This document shows, piece by piece, positions 25,421 through 34,653 of a DNA stretch of 64,000 bases. The position numbers were made by a program, and so were the translations under genes. Numbering within the stretch: position 1 is the stretch's first letter; each line of letters starts with the position of its first letter. Origin of the DNA: JANXXV01 sp040002435 (GTDB taxonomy: Bacteria > Acidobacteriota > Terriglobia > Bryobacterales > Bryobacteraceae); assembly GCA_040002435.1 (NCBI GenBank), contig JBDUEM010000008.1, positions 1-64,000 of the forward strand, in the 5' to 3' direction. The notes under the pieces are model-generated. The model had not been told where the DNA came from, made no database searches, and worked only from the letters and a program-made list of their open reading frames with translations.

Positions 25421-28400
25421 CTATTCGTCCTCTTCTTCATGCACGGCCGCGAACGGTTCCGACAAGGATGCGTCGGCCCCGAAGTAGGTCGCCCGCAAGG
25501 AATTTTCAGACAGGTTGGCGGCCGTCTGGAGAGCCGCCTGCCTGCGGCTCTCGCTGCCAATCTTTTTCAGGATGATGTAGCCTATGCCGGACGTCGTTGT
25601 GTTCACGATGATACTTGCACCACCCAATACGAATGCCTTCACGCCTTCTTGTTCCACTTCCAGCCGTTGCGTAATTTGCAACACCACCTGCGGCAGCGGC
25701 CGGCCCTGCGGACTGGTGCGCTCCACGCGCCGCAGTGCCCGGACATAAGGTTTTGCACCGGGAAGAGTCAAATCCAGGCCGAAGAGCCGCTCGAAGCCGG
25801 GGTTCGCCTGAAAGGATTGTGCGAACCATTTGGCCAGATTCGCGCGCCACTTCGCCGTTACGCGGAAGGAGTCCCTGCGGCTGGAGGCGTAGCGGAAATC
25901 TTCCTGGCTAAAGTCCGCAAGCAGCGCCGCCAGTTCGTTGCATTTCTCAGCATAGGAACCGGCGTTCAGCGTCTGCCATGAGAGACTATCTTCCGAGGCA
26001 CTCTGCAAGCCGTCGATCTTGATGCCCCAACTTTTGAAGGACTCGACGAACGCCAGGCGGTAATGCAGCGTATCTTCCTTCACCACGTCGGAATCCGCCG
26101 TTACGATGGCCCGCAGATACTCTCCGAAAGTGATGTCCACGGGAGGGAGATAGTCTATGGCCCGGACGCACATGGCCAGGACCTGGGACGCAGACTTGGT
26201 AAGTGCATCAGTCAACAATTCCAATAACGGTTGCGGCAAATCGCCGGGAGTAGCCAGTCGAAGCAGCCTGGCTGCTCTGTTCTCATAAACCGAAACCAGT
26301 GCGCCATAGACCGCCGCAACCAGGATGGCGCCCCGATCATGCGCGTCTTCTGTTGCCCCGAGCTTGCGTGGGTCGGGGATCGTCCTCTGCCAGACTGTTT
26401 CGCGATTGTAAGCCGGCTGCGTTTCCACTTCTTGCACGGCGGCCGCGACTTCTTCATCCGTGGCATAACGCGAAATGGGTTCACGCCGCGTAATCTTGCG
26501 GAATTCCTCCATATTGCGCCCAAGGTAAGAGCGCAATGCACGGAATCTCCCGGTTCCAATTCCGAACTCCCGGCCCAACTGACCAAGGATGCTGGCGGAG
26601 TTCAAGTCACCTCTGGTAGCTGCGATCTGGCTGGCTACGATGTCTTTCATCTGGAACCGCGATAACAGCGCGACGATGTCGGCAAAGGCTTCGTGAAAGG
26701 CCAACACATCCGGATTCGTAGGCAGTATCAGCGTCCGGTTGATTCCGTCAAGGATTGCGTGAGTCGTTTCATGGGCCACTACATCGTAGGAAAGACAAGC
26801 GTAGACCATCTCATTGCTGAAGCGATCCTCGTCCTTTGAAGGAAAGTAGCCGAAGAGCAACGCACCCTTGCGCTGGCTGTAGAAGGCGTTCTGCTGGCGC
26901 ATGGCGTGCGGATAAATGCGCAGGCGCTGTACAAAGGTATCGTCATCGGCGGCGAGCCGGTAGCGCTGCTGCTGTTGTAGGCTTGCAGGAGTGCGCAGGT
27001 TCTTCTTGCGGAGATCCAGCGGCGGTCCCGTCCAGAAGACCTTCCGGCCCAGCGCGGATTCGAAGATGTCTATCGTCTTTCTGGCCACCGCGTAGACCAT
27101 CTGCTGATGGAAGAGCGGATTCCCGGGCGACGGGCGCAACCCATCCTGCACCAGCAGCTTAGGATGATTGAGGTCCACCGGCTCGTAAAAGCATCCGCTC
27201 GATGGATCGTAATCCACCACTTCGAGATATTCGTCCACCGGTCCGGCAGCCAGGCTTTCGTCCCATGGAACCTCAATGGAGGCTTCGGCAAGAGCCACCG
27301 TGGACCGCTGCAGAGCATAGGAGGGGTCTAGTGCATACACATGAAGACGCCGGCTCCGCGGGTTTTGAGGCACCCATGGATTGCGCATCGCCTCTAGTGT
27401 CGGATCGCCTGCCGCGGTCGGCTTCAGGACCGCAGGCGCCGGCTTCGGCAGTGTCGATGATGGCGTTGCGGTGACCTCGCCGGTCCTGCAGTATTGCTTC
27501 AACTGAGGAGAGGCCATGCGGCTTTGCTCGGCTACGTATTGCCGCACTATCACTTGATCGCGCGCCGAAAGAGAGTTGACTCCCTTCCTGGTCAGCGCCG
27601 CCAGTTCCGGGTCGGTAAGGGTCAGTTGCGCGAATTCCACCTGCAGCATCTGTTCCAGGGGCCCGACTGGAAACTTCTGTTCATCCACGCCGAATCCAGT
27701 CAGGGCTTTCAACCATGGCAGCCAGATGACATCCGGCGCCTCCTGCAGGAACCCTTGCGGTACCAGGTCCAGTGCGGCGCGCGCTTGCAGAATGCCTTGT
27801 CCCAGCTCCTCGAAATAAGGCCCTGGTGACTTGGCGGATCGAAACAACGCCTGACGGATGGCCTCCACGCGCTTCCAGTCCCTGGGCATGCCGGCGCCGT
27901 TCACTTGAAGCCACAGAGCGGCGGCCGCCGCGATTTGCGGCGTCGCGGCTGAGGTGCCTGCCCCATCCTGGCTCACGGCCTCGACGCAACCAAACTCGGC
28001 CCAGGGTATGTTCGGGGTGTACGCCGCCAGCGCGGTCCGCATCTTGTCGTGTGGTCCCCAATTCCCTGACATCGCGCCTGGAAGATTGTACGGCAGCCCA
28101 TCCGCCATTACTCCCGTAGCCGCCACTACGCGATTGAACAACGCCGGATAGACCGTGCTGCCCGGCGTGGTGGACAGCGGACCCAATTTCAGGTGGTTTC
28201 CCGCGGCCGCCACGCAGAAGACGCCTTTCTCGTAGGCGCGATTGTACGCATCCAGCCAGAACTTGCTGGCGACACCGCCCATCGAAAGTGTGATCACATC
28301 GCAGCCGTTGTCGATTGCGTAGTAAACCGCACGGGCCAAAGCATCGATTCCCAGGAGAACCACGCGCTCCGACACTCGCAGGGGAAGCACTTCCGACTCC

Positions 28401-29041
28401 GGAGCTCCGCCCAGGACTTCATTGTTCAACAACGGAATGGGGCCGCCGGCCAGAATACACAGCGTCGCCGTGCCGTGTCCCCGGTTGTCGATGGGAAAGC
28501 CCAATCCGCCAGGATCGTCTGCGAAGGGAGCGGCTGGATTTTTCGTGAAATCCCGGCTCAGGTCTCGGAGGATCTGACCCTGTGGAGGCAGGGCGTGATG
28601 CGTCCTGTCGTAACCCGTGTCGATATGGGCAATGCGTACAGGTCTCCCGAGTTTATTGTTCAGCCGGGCAAATTCCCGGGCCTCCGCCAGTTGCGAATAA
28701 CCGGCGTTCAGATGCCAGCCCGGCTCGGGTCCTACAGGCGCGCTGTGGTTCTGAGGCTTCGCAACGCATGAGGGATGTCCGAACAACGCGAACTCCTCCG
28801 CCCGCGTAATGGCCGTCTGCCGTCGAAAGGGGACCTGCTGGGGAATCTCGGCTTCGATGTAGGTGTCACCCCCGCGGCGCGCATACTCCTCGTAGGCTGC
28901 TTCCCACGGACGGTCGCCTGGCTGCGCCTCCTGGACTTCAAAAGACGGGCCAGGTTCCGCTGCCGCACCCAGTTGCAGAGGGTTCTCCGCTACGGAGATC
29001 AAACGGATCTTGTTCGTTTCGGCAGCGGATACTATGCTCAT
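25421..29041 (-). CDS. Dual protease: subtilisin (S8) domain fused to a gluzincin metallopeptidase domain
   Basis: 1206 residues, no signal peptide, so probably cytosolic. Residues about 125-430 are an S8 subtilase with all catalytic residues: D141 (HIDTGYD), H189 (NRGHGTAT), N282 (AAAGNH) and S364 (GTSAATP). A Pro-rich linker (about 525-560) leads to a second protease domain with zinc motif H757-E758-T-T-H761 and a third ligand E784 in AFHEAFADIV, the thermolysin/M4-like gluzincin pattern. The last 200 residues have no recognised domain and include a hydrophobic segment (FVLGGASIIVNTTTSGIGYI). Two active protease types in one chain coupled to an MBL enzyme is unusual. Whether one activates the other is unknown. 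Confidence 0.88.
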   Translation of the reverse strand: MSIVSAAETNKIRLISVAENPLQLGAAAEPGPSFEVQEAQPGDRPWEAAYEEYARRGGDTYIEAEIPQQVPFRRQTAITRAEEFALFGHPSCVAKPQNHSAPVGPEPGWHLNAGYSQLAEAREFARLNNKLGRPVRIAHIDTGYDRTHHALPPQGQILRDLSRDFTKNPAAPFADDPGGLGFPIDNRGHGTATLCILAGGPIPLLNNEVLGGAPESEVLPLRVSERVVLLGIDALARAVYYAIDNGCDVITLSMGGVASKFWLDAYNRAYEKGVFCVAAAGNHLKLGPLSTTPGSTVYPALFNRVVAATGVMADGLPYNLPGAMSGNWGPHDKMRTALAAYTPNIPWAEFGCVEAVSQDGAGTSAATPQIAAAAALWLQVNGAGMPRDWKRVEAIRQALFRSAKSPGPYFEELGQGILQARAALDLVPQGFLQEAPDVIWLPWLKALTGFGVDEQKFPVGPLEQMLQVEFAQLTLTDPELAALTRKGVNSLSARDQVIVRQYVAEQSRMASPQLKQYCRTGEVTATPSSTLPKPAPAVLKPTAAGDPTLEAMRNPWVPQNPRSRRLHVYALDPSYALQRSTVALAEASIEVPWDESLAAGPVDEYLEVVDYDPSSGCFYEPVDLNHPKLLVQDGLRPSPGNPLFHQQMVYAVARKTIDIFESALGRKVFWTGPPLDLRKKNLRTPASLQQQQRYRLAADDDTFVQRLRIYPHAMRQQNAFYSQRKGALLFGYFPSKDEDRFSNEMVYACLSYDVVAHETTHAILDGINRTLILPTNPDVLAFHEAFADIVALLSRFQMKDIVASQIAATRGDLNSASILGQLGREFGIGTGRFRALRSYLGRNMEEFRKITRREPISRYATDEEVAAAVQEVETQPAYNRETVWQRTIPDPRKLGATEDAHDRGAILVAAVYGALVSVYENRAARLLRLATPGDLPQPLLELLTDALTKSASQVLAMCVRAIDYLPPVDITFGEYLRAIVTADSDVVKEDTLHYRLAFVESFKSWGIKIDGLQSASEDSLSWQTLNAGSYAEKCNELAALLADFSQEDFRYASSRRDSFRVTAKWRANLAKWFAQSFQANPGFERLFGLDLTLPGAKPYVRALRRVERTSPQGRPLPQVVLQITQRLEVEQEGVKAFVLGGASIIVNTTTSGIGYIILKKIGSESRRQAALQTAANLSENSLRATYFGADASLSEPFAAVHEEEDE

Positions 29042-29051
29042 GTCTCGTCTA

Positions 29052-30359
29052 TTATTTGCTGCTGGGCGCCTGGGCCGGAGGCCGCCGCGCCGGAGTCGTG
29101 GTGCCGTCCCACTTCGGGTCGCCCTGGTGCAAATACTCTCGCGGCAGCTTGTCCCAATCTTCCCTGCCGATTCCGTCCAGATCGTACACCACCTTTCCGT
29201 CGCGCACGGTTAATTCGCAGATCAGCTTCTGGGTCCCTTTCAGCCTCGCGTTGTACATATCAATGAAGCCAAAGTTTCCCTTCTCGAGCCGGAATACGGC
29301 GACGTCCGCCACCGAGCCGGCTGAAAGATTTCCGATCTCCTCGTGCTTGATCTCCTTGGCCGGGTTAGCGGTGGACCAGGCGATTACGTCATTGAGCGGC
29401 ATTCCCATGGCCAGAAACTTATCCATGACGTTGGCCATGTCTTTCATGCCCTTGTTCATACTGCTGGCGTGCAGATCGGTAGAGATCGAATCCGGACGGA
29501 AACCGGCCTTCAGCATCGGCACTGCCACGCGCCAGGCGAAACTGCCGCCACCGTGGCCCACATCGAAGATCACGCCGCGCTTGCGGCCTTCGATCATCGC
29601 GGGACTCGGACCTCCGTTGTCGTCCTGCTCGCCGCGCAGGCCGGAATACATATGGGTGTAGATATCGCCGGGCCGCAGAACTTTCGTCAGCAGATCGTAC
29701 AGCGGTCGTTCGGCGCGTTTGGTTCCGTAGTCGATCATCACCGGGATGTCGGCCAGTGTTCCGGCCTCGACGGCCTGTTCATAGGGCTTCCACTCCGGTC
29801 CGGCGAAGTGAGCGCTCTTCACACCGACAACCACTCCCTTGTATTTCAGCGCCATTTCGGCTGTGGGCTTGGCCTCCATATCATTCAGGTCCTGTTCGTA
29901 CTTTCCGCCGCGCATTCCATGTCCCACAATATTGATAAATGCGAAGATCTTCGTCTTCGAACGGTCAATCACGCGGGTCTTGAAGTCCTCGAAGTTGCGC
30001 CATCCGGAACTGCCGGCATCGGCGATGCTGGTCACGCCAACACGGAACGTGTAGCCGTCGGGATAAAGACTCAAATCTCCGGCGTAGGAAGACTTCTCAC
30101 CGGTGCCCGCATAAACATGTGTGTGAATATCGATAATTCCCGGCGTCACGTAGAGACCGGATACATTAATGGTTTTCAGAGCCTTTGCCGGATCCAGCTT
30201 GACCGCCACCGCCGCGATCTTGCCGTCCTTGATTGCTACATCGCGCACGGCGCTGATGTGATTTCTCGCGTCGATTACGTGTCCGCCCCGCAGCAGCAGA
30301 TCGTAGTCGGCCTGTGCGTAGGCGAGGATGGGAAGGGTAAATAAGATGGCCAGTTTCAT
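29052..30359 (-). CDS. Exported amidohydrolase/deacetylase-family metallohydrolase
   Basis: 435 residues, signal peptide MKLAILFTLPILAYAQA; the chosen ATG gives this signal, while the longer frame upstream overlaps unrelated sequence. Metal-binding and catalytic signatures: TPGIIDIHTHVYAG (HxH), VGVKSAH with the Lys that is usually carbamylated, YTHMYSG, and ISTDLHASSMN (Asp). The domain order resembles the dihydroorotase-like amidohydrolase/deacetylase family. The C-terminal Pro-rich tail (ARRPPAQAPSSK) is short. Starts 20 bases before the end of the next amidohydrolase, so both are probably one transcript. Substrate unknown. Confidence 0.87.
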   Translation of the reverse strand: MKLAILFTLPILAYAQADYDLLLRGGHVIDARNHISAVRDVAIKDGKIAAVAVKLDPAKALKTINVSGLYVTPGIIDIHTHVYAGTGEKSSYAGDLSLYPDGYTFRVGVTSIADAGSSGWRNFEDFKTRVIDRSKTKIFAFINIVGHGMRGGKYEQDLNDMEAKPTAEMALKYKGVVVGVKSAHFAGPEWKPYEQAVEAGTLADIPVMIDYGTKRAERPLYDLLTKVLRPGDIYTHMYSGLRGEQDDNGGPSPAMIEGRKRGVIFDVGHGGGSFAWRVAVPMLKAGFRPDSISTDLHASSMNKGMKDMANVMDKFLAMGMPLNDVIAWSTANPAKEIKHEEIGNLSAGSVADVAVFRLEKGNFGFIDMYNARLKGTQKLICELTVRDGKVVYDLDGIGREDWDKLPREYLHQGDPKWDGTTTPARRPPAQAPSSK

Positions 30360-30379
30360 TTTCGTATTCCTCAAGTGGG

Positions 30380-31327
30380 TTATCCAGGTTGACCGGGCGC
30401 GCGCTTGACCCAATGATAGGCGGCCACGGAGTTCTTCCAGAAGTACTTCTCCGCGATAGCCGGACCCTTCGTGTTGAAATAGTCTCGCACGATGCTCAAT
30501 ACCTGCGGATACTCGGCCCAAGTGTCGCTGTTGGGCCAGTCGCTCCCGTACAACACCCGATTCTCTCCGAAGACGCCGAACAATTCGTCGATTCGTCCGC
30601 GGTAAAAATTCAGGTCTGTAGGAACCTTGCCGTTCACCCGTCGTAACACTTCAGAGATCTTGACGTACACCTGTGGCCGTTTGCCGATTTCGCGCAAAGT
30701 CGATTGGTACGCCTTTAGCGCCGCCGCGTCGGAAGGAGGGTTCATTTGAGGCAAATGATCGATGACAACGCGCAGGTTTGGAACCAGGTCCGTAACCCGT
30801 ACCACTTGCGCTACCAGCGCGGGATTCGGATTCGCGGTATCCAGCACCATCCCCGCGTCGGCGAGGGCTTTGAGATCGGAGACAAAAGCAGGTTTCGACA
30901 ACTCCGCTCCCAGATCGCGGCCCCAAAGATTGCCGTAGCGAATGCCGAGGAACAGAGGGTTCTTGTGGAAACGGTCAAGTTGCTTTCGGAAGTCAGGTTT
31001 TCCGGGCTCAAGATCGCCTACGGTGCCAACGACGATGGTGTCCTTCGCCGCGGTATCGAGGACCCACTGGTTGTCTTCGAGCCAGGGGCTGGCCTCCACC
31101 TCGATGGCGCCGGTGATGCCGAGCGGCACCGCAAGTTTTCGATAACGTGCCGGGAGCGCCGACTTGTAAAGGACGGAGTTGGTTTTGTCCGGCCACGGTA
31201 CCCCTTCCGGACGCGAGATATCGAAGAGATGGATATGCGTGTCGATGATCGGAATGGGAGCGGCTTGCACTTTCGTTTCGGCAAGAGCGAGGCTTGCGGC
31301 GGCACCTAAGAATGTTCGGCGATTCAC
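30380..31327 (-). CDS. Exported amidohydrolase_2-type lactonase-like hydrolase
   Basis: 315 residues starting at a GTG that yields MNRRTFLGAAASLALAETKV, a twin-Arg-like export signal; a longer frame runs back into the divergent glycosidase gene. IIDTHIHLFD supplies the HxH, LRVVIDHLPQM the central His, and VLYGSDWPNSD the catalytic Asp of the amidohydrolase_2 (fuconolactonase/ACMSD-like) family. Sugar-lactone hydrolysis would fit the adjacent glycoside hydrolase but is inference. A TACAAT box lies shortly before the start. Confidence 0.85.
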   Translation of the reverse strand: MNRRTFLGAAASLALAETKVQAAPIPIIDTHIHLFDISRPEGVPWPDKTNSVLYKSALPARYRKLAVPLGITGAIEVEASPWLEDNQWVLDTAAKDTIVVGTVGDLEPGKPDFRKQLDRFHKNPLFLGIRYGNLWGRDLGAELSKPAFVSDLKALADAGMVLDTANPNPALVAQVVRVTDLVPNLRVVIDHLPQMNPPSDAAALKAYQSTLREIGKRPQVYVKISEVLRRVNGKVPTDLNFYRGRIDELFGVFGENRVLYGSDWPNSDTWAEYPQVLSIVRDYFNTKGPAIAEKYFWKNSVAAYHWVKRAPGQPG

Positions 31328-31368
31328 GAAGGTATTGTATCTCCTGTTAGAATTGGCATCGAACTGAA

Positions 31369-32475
31369 ATGAGAATGCGCCATCTTTTTCTGCTCGCCCT
31401 GCTGTTTCTGGACGCCGCTTTCGCACAAACGAAGCCATGGACAGAGGCGGCCGCGAACGCCTGGTATGCGAAGCAGCCATGGTTGGTAGGCGGCAACTAT
31501 ATCCCCGCCACGGCTATTAATGAATTGGAGATGTGGCAGGCTGATACGTTCGATCCGAAACGGATCGACCAGGAACTTGGTTGGGCCGAAAGCATCGGCA
31601 TGAATTCCATGCGGGTGTTTCTGCATGATCTGCTCTGGCAGCAGGACCCCCGCGGATTTCAGAAGCGCATTGGCGAGTTTCTTCGCATCGCGGACAAGCA
31701 CCATATCAAGCCGATCTTCGTGCTGTTCGATTCATGCTGGGATCCGTTTCCGAAAACAGGAAAGCAGCGAGCGCCCAAACCGGGCGTTCACAATTCCGGC
31801 TGGATGCAGAGCCCAGGCGCAGAAGCACTGAAGGATCCCGCCCAATACCCTCGGCTGGAAGCCTACGTGAAAGGGGTGGTTCATGCCTTCGCGCGAGACA
31901 AACGGGTGCTTGCCTGGGATATCTGGAATGAGCCTGACAATCTGAATAACTCGAGCTATCGCAAACTGGAGCCGGCGAATAAAGTTGAGTTGGTGCTGGT
32001 TTTGCTGCCCAAGGCTTTTCAATGGGCGCGGGAGGCGGGCGCCAGGCAGCCATTGACCAGCGGCGTCTGGAAGGGAAATTGGTCCGATCCTGCGAAGCTC
32101 TCCGCAATGGAGAAGCTCCAGCTGGACGAGTCAGACGTTATCTCGTTTCACAACTACGGTGCGCCTGCCGAATTCGAAGAGCGCATCGTGTGGCTGCAGC
32201 GCTACAAGCGGCCCATCCTCTGCACCGAGTACATGGCCCGTGGAAACAAGAGCACCTTTCAAGGCAGCATGCCGGTGGCCAAGAAGTATCACGTAGCCGC
32301 CTATAATTGGGGCCTCGTTGCCGGAAAGGCGCAGACGCATCTGCCATGGGATTCCTGGCAAAAACCTTACGTGGACCGTGAACCGGAGGTTTGGTTCCAC
32401 GAGGTGTTCCGCACGGACGGCTCACCTTATAAGCAGGATGAGGTGGATTTCATCCGCAACATCACTCATCAATAG
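31369..32475 (+). CDS. Exported glycoside hydrolase, family 5-like (beta)8 barrel
   Basis: 368 residues, signal peptide (HLFLLALLFLDAAFAQ). Clan GH-A features: acid/base E188 in WDIWNEPDN at the end of strand 4 and nucleophile E287 in ILCTEYMAR at strand 7, with SFHNYG between. Length suits a single catalytic domain with no carbohydrate-binding module. Specificity (mannanase, cellulase or other) cannot be told. A TAGAAT box precedes the gene, which is divergent from the lactonase-like gene. Its 3' end overlaps the convergent YtcJ-like gene by 7 bases. Confidence 0.85.
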   Translation: MRMRHLFLLALLFLDAAFAQTKPWTEAAANAWYAKQPWLVGGNYIPATAINELEMWQADTFDPKRIDQELGWAESIGMNSMRVFLHDLLWQQDPRGFQKRIGEFLRIADKHHIKPIFVLFDSCWDPFPKTGKQRAPKPGVHNSGWMQSPGAEALKDPAQYPRLEAYVKGVVHAFARDKRVLAWDIWNEPDNLNNSSYRKLEPANKVELVLVLLPKAFQWAREAGARQPLTSGVWKGNWSDPAKLSAMEKLQLDESDVISFHNYGAPAEFEERIVWLQRYKRPILCTEYMARGNKSTFQGSMPVAKKYHVAAYNWGLVAGKAQTHLPWDSWQKPYVDREPEVWFHEVFRTDGSPYKQDEVDFIRNITHQ

Positions 32476-34181
32476 GCCGGCGCCTGGTAGACCGTCCTTC
32501 CGCCAACGACGGTCAACAGTGCCTCGATATCTTTAATTTCATCTACCGGGCACTTTGCGAAATCCTTCGAAATGACGACGAAGTCCGCCAGTTTGCCCAC
32601 CTCGATGGATCCTTTCACTTTCTCTTCGAAGGTGAGATAGGCACCACTCGAAGTCCACATGCGCAGAGCCTCTTCCCGGGTGATTGCCTGCTCGGGATGC
32701 AGCACCGCACCGTCGGCGGTCCGTCTTGTAATCGCCATCCACATGCCGAAAAACGGATTGTATGGATTGATCGCCTCGCGTGAGTCGAACCGGATCATAT
32801 GGTCAGAGCCTCCCACCACAACGAGTCCCTGATCAAGCAGGGTCCGCAAGGGAAGAAAGTCGCGGATGCGGTCGGGGCCAAAGACGTTTTTCATTACGTG
32901 TCCATCCAAATGTAGCCAGGCCGGCTGTACGTCGAAAGCCACGCCGAGCTTCTTTGCCCGAGCGATGGCCTGCGCGTTAGGGAAGTTGCCATGAGTTACC
33001 GTGAATCTCCGGCCCACGATGGAATGTTCGCGATTCGCCGCCTCATAGGCATCCAACAGCAGGTCCGTTGCGCCTCCGCCCGTCGTATGGGCCGTCATCT
33101 GCCAACCCAGCCGGTTCGCCGTGCGTGCCATCTCAACCAGATTTGCCGCCGGCACCGCGAGCACTCCGCGGTAGTGCGGATCTTCATATCCATAAACTTC
33201 AGTGTGGGTGCCGTAGGGCTCGCGCAAATAAGCCGTACCCAGCAGAATGCCGCCATCGGCGACCACCTTGATAGCCCCGACCCGCACCCAATCGTCGCCA
33301 AAGCCGGTTACGAAGGGGATAGCCTCTATCGTGCGTGTCAGTTCTTTAGGATCGCCGGTTCCATCCATCAAGAAAGTGAGGTTGCTGCGTACGGTAATGC
33401 CCCCGCGCTTCTGCAATTCCTGATAGACTCGAAAGCCTTCGGCATTCAGGCCCCGGTCCACCGTGCTGGTGATCCCGACCGCATTGTAGGCGGTTTGCAT
33501 TTTCTGCAGCGCCCGTACCTGTTCCTCCACGCTCGCCGTGGAAGGCGGCTTCAGGGAACTCCAAAGTTGCGCCGCCCCAAGGATCAATCCGTTCGGTTCG
33601 CCCGCGGCATCTTTCTGAATCCGTCCGTTCGCCGGCTGTTTCGTGTCGCGATCAATGGACACTTTCGCCAGTGCCGCCGAGCTTAAGACGGCGTTATATC
33701 CGGTGTCGAGCAGCACCACGCGGCCCGGCGCGGCCTTGTCCAGGTCTTGCCGGGTCGGGTAACGGAGGTCTTGCAGTCTACTCGCGTAGACCTTTGGTAC
33801 ATAGATCGTCTGTTCTGTCTTTTGGCTCTTGGCCAGCTTAGTGACATAGGACTGGACGTCGGCGATGGTATGAAAAGTGGGGATTGCTCCGTCCTTCTCG
33901 CTCAGGGCGGCAGTGATCGGATGCGTGTGACTGTCCATTAGTCCGGGCAATACCGTGCGACCTTTCAGATCGACCAGTTTCGTCGAAGGGCCGGCCAGTT
34001 TCCTCATGGCCTCCGTCGATCCCACGGCGAGGAACCGGGCGCCCTTGACGGCAAATGCTTCGGCCCGAGGAATATTTCCCACAGTCACCACTTTGCCGTT
34101 ATAGTAGATGCATTCGGGCGTCTCACTAACGGCGATTTGCGCTGCCAGTAAGATGAACAAACTAGCTGTTACCATTCTCAT
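32469..34181 (-). CDS. Exported YtcJ-like amidohydrolase
   Basis: 570 residues, signal peptide (MVTASLFILLAAQIAVSETP). Family signatures: CIYYNGKVVTVG, VLPGLMDSHTHP (HxH), GVQ-type VVADGGILLGTAYLREPYG, TAHTTGGGATDLLLDAYEAA, VTHGNF, and VVGGSDHMIRFDSREAINPY near the active-site Asp. These match N-substituted formamide deformylase/YtcJ proteins, which hydrolyse amide bonds on small molecules. It is the fourth exported amidohydrolase in the window. Substrate unknown. Confidence 0.9.
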   Translation of the reverse strand: MRMVTASLFILLAAQIAVSETPECIYYNGKVVTVGNIPRAEAFAVKGARFLAVGSTEAMRKLAGPSTKLVDLKGRTVLPGLMDSHTHPITAALSEKDGAIPTFHTIADVQSYVTKLAKSQKTEQTIYVPKVYASRLQDLRYPTRQDLDKAAPGRVVLLDTGYNAVLSSAALAKVSIDRDTKQPANGRIQKDAAGEPNGLILGAAQLWSSLKPPSTASVEEQVRALQKMQTAYNAVGITSTVDRGLNAEGFRVYQELQKRGGITVRSNLTFLMDGTGDPKELTRTIEAIPFVTGFGDDWVRVGAIKVVADGGILLGTAYLREPYGTHTEVYGYEDPHYRGVLAVPAANLVEMARTANRLGWQMTAHTTGGGATDLLLDAYEAANREHSIVGRRFTVTHGNFPNAQAIARAKKLGVAFDVQPAWLHLDGHVMKNVFGPDRIRDFLPLRTLLDQGLVVVGGSDHMIRFDSREAINPYNPFFGMWMAITRRTADGAVLHPEQAITREEALRMWTSSGAYLTFEEKVKGSIEVGKLADFVVISKDFAKCPVDEIKDIEALLTVVGGRTVYQAPAY

Positions 34182-34206
34182 AAGATCTCACAAAGGAGCG
34201 TAACCC

Positions 34207-34602
34207 TTGAGTTTCCAAGCATCAGTGCGGCAGGTGGACACCGTGTCCATCATTGATTTCAGCGGCCGCATCACGCTTGGCGATGAGTCGGATCTGCTTA
34301 GGGAAACGTTGAATACAGAACTGGAGCGAGGCCATAAGAAGTTGCTCCTGAACCTGCGCGGCGTCACTTATTGCGACAGCGCGGGCCTGGGTGAACTGGT
34401 CGGCTGCTTTACGAAGGTAGGCCGGCGGGGAGGGAGCCTCAAGCTTCTGTATGTGCCCAAGAAGATCCGGGACATTCTACAGGTCACACGCCTCGATGGA
34501 CTGTTCGAAATCTGTTCCGATGAGGAAGCGGCAGTGAAAAGTTTTGGCATCACCAATCCCACCGTGATGTCGAAAATCCTGTCCCACTTCCGCCACACGT
34601 AG
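34207..34602 (+). CDS. STAS-domain anti-sigma factor antagonist
   Basis: 131 residues, SpoIIAA-like. The TTG start has AAGGAG 8 bases upstream. The STAS core is clear: VDTVSIIDFSGRITLGDE, LLLNLRGVTYCDSAGLGELV with the phosphorylatable Ser after Asp, and GGSLKLLYVPKKIRDIL. After the core a short tail (SFGITNPTVMSKILSHF) extends beyond the usual 110 residues. No partner kinase or sigma factor is adjacent, so its switch circuit lies elsewhere. Confidence 0.92.
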   Translation: MSFQASVRQVDTVSIIDFSGRITLGDESDLLRETLNTELERGHKKLLLNLRGVTYCDSAGLGELVGCFTKVGRRGGSLKLLYVPKKIRDILQVTRLDGLFEICSDEEAAVKSFGITNPTVMSKILSHFRHT

Positions 34603-34653
34603 TGACCCTTTGGTTCTAAGCATTTAGTTGGTACCGCAAGTACACCAAGTCTA

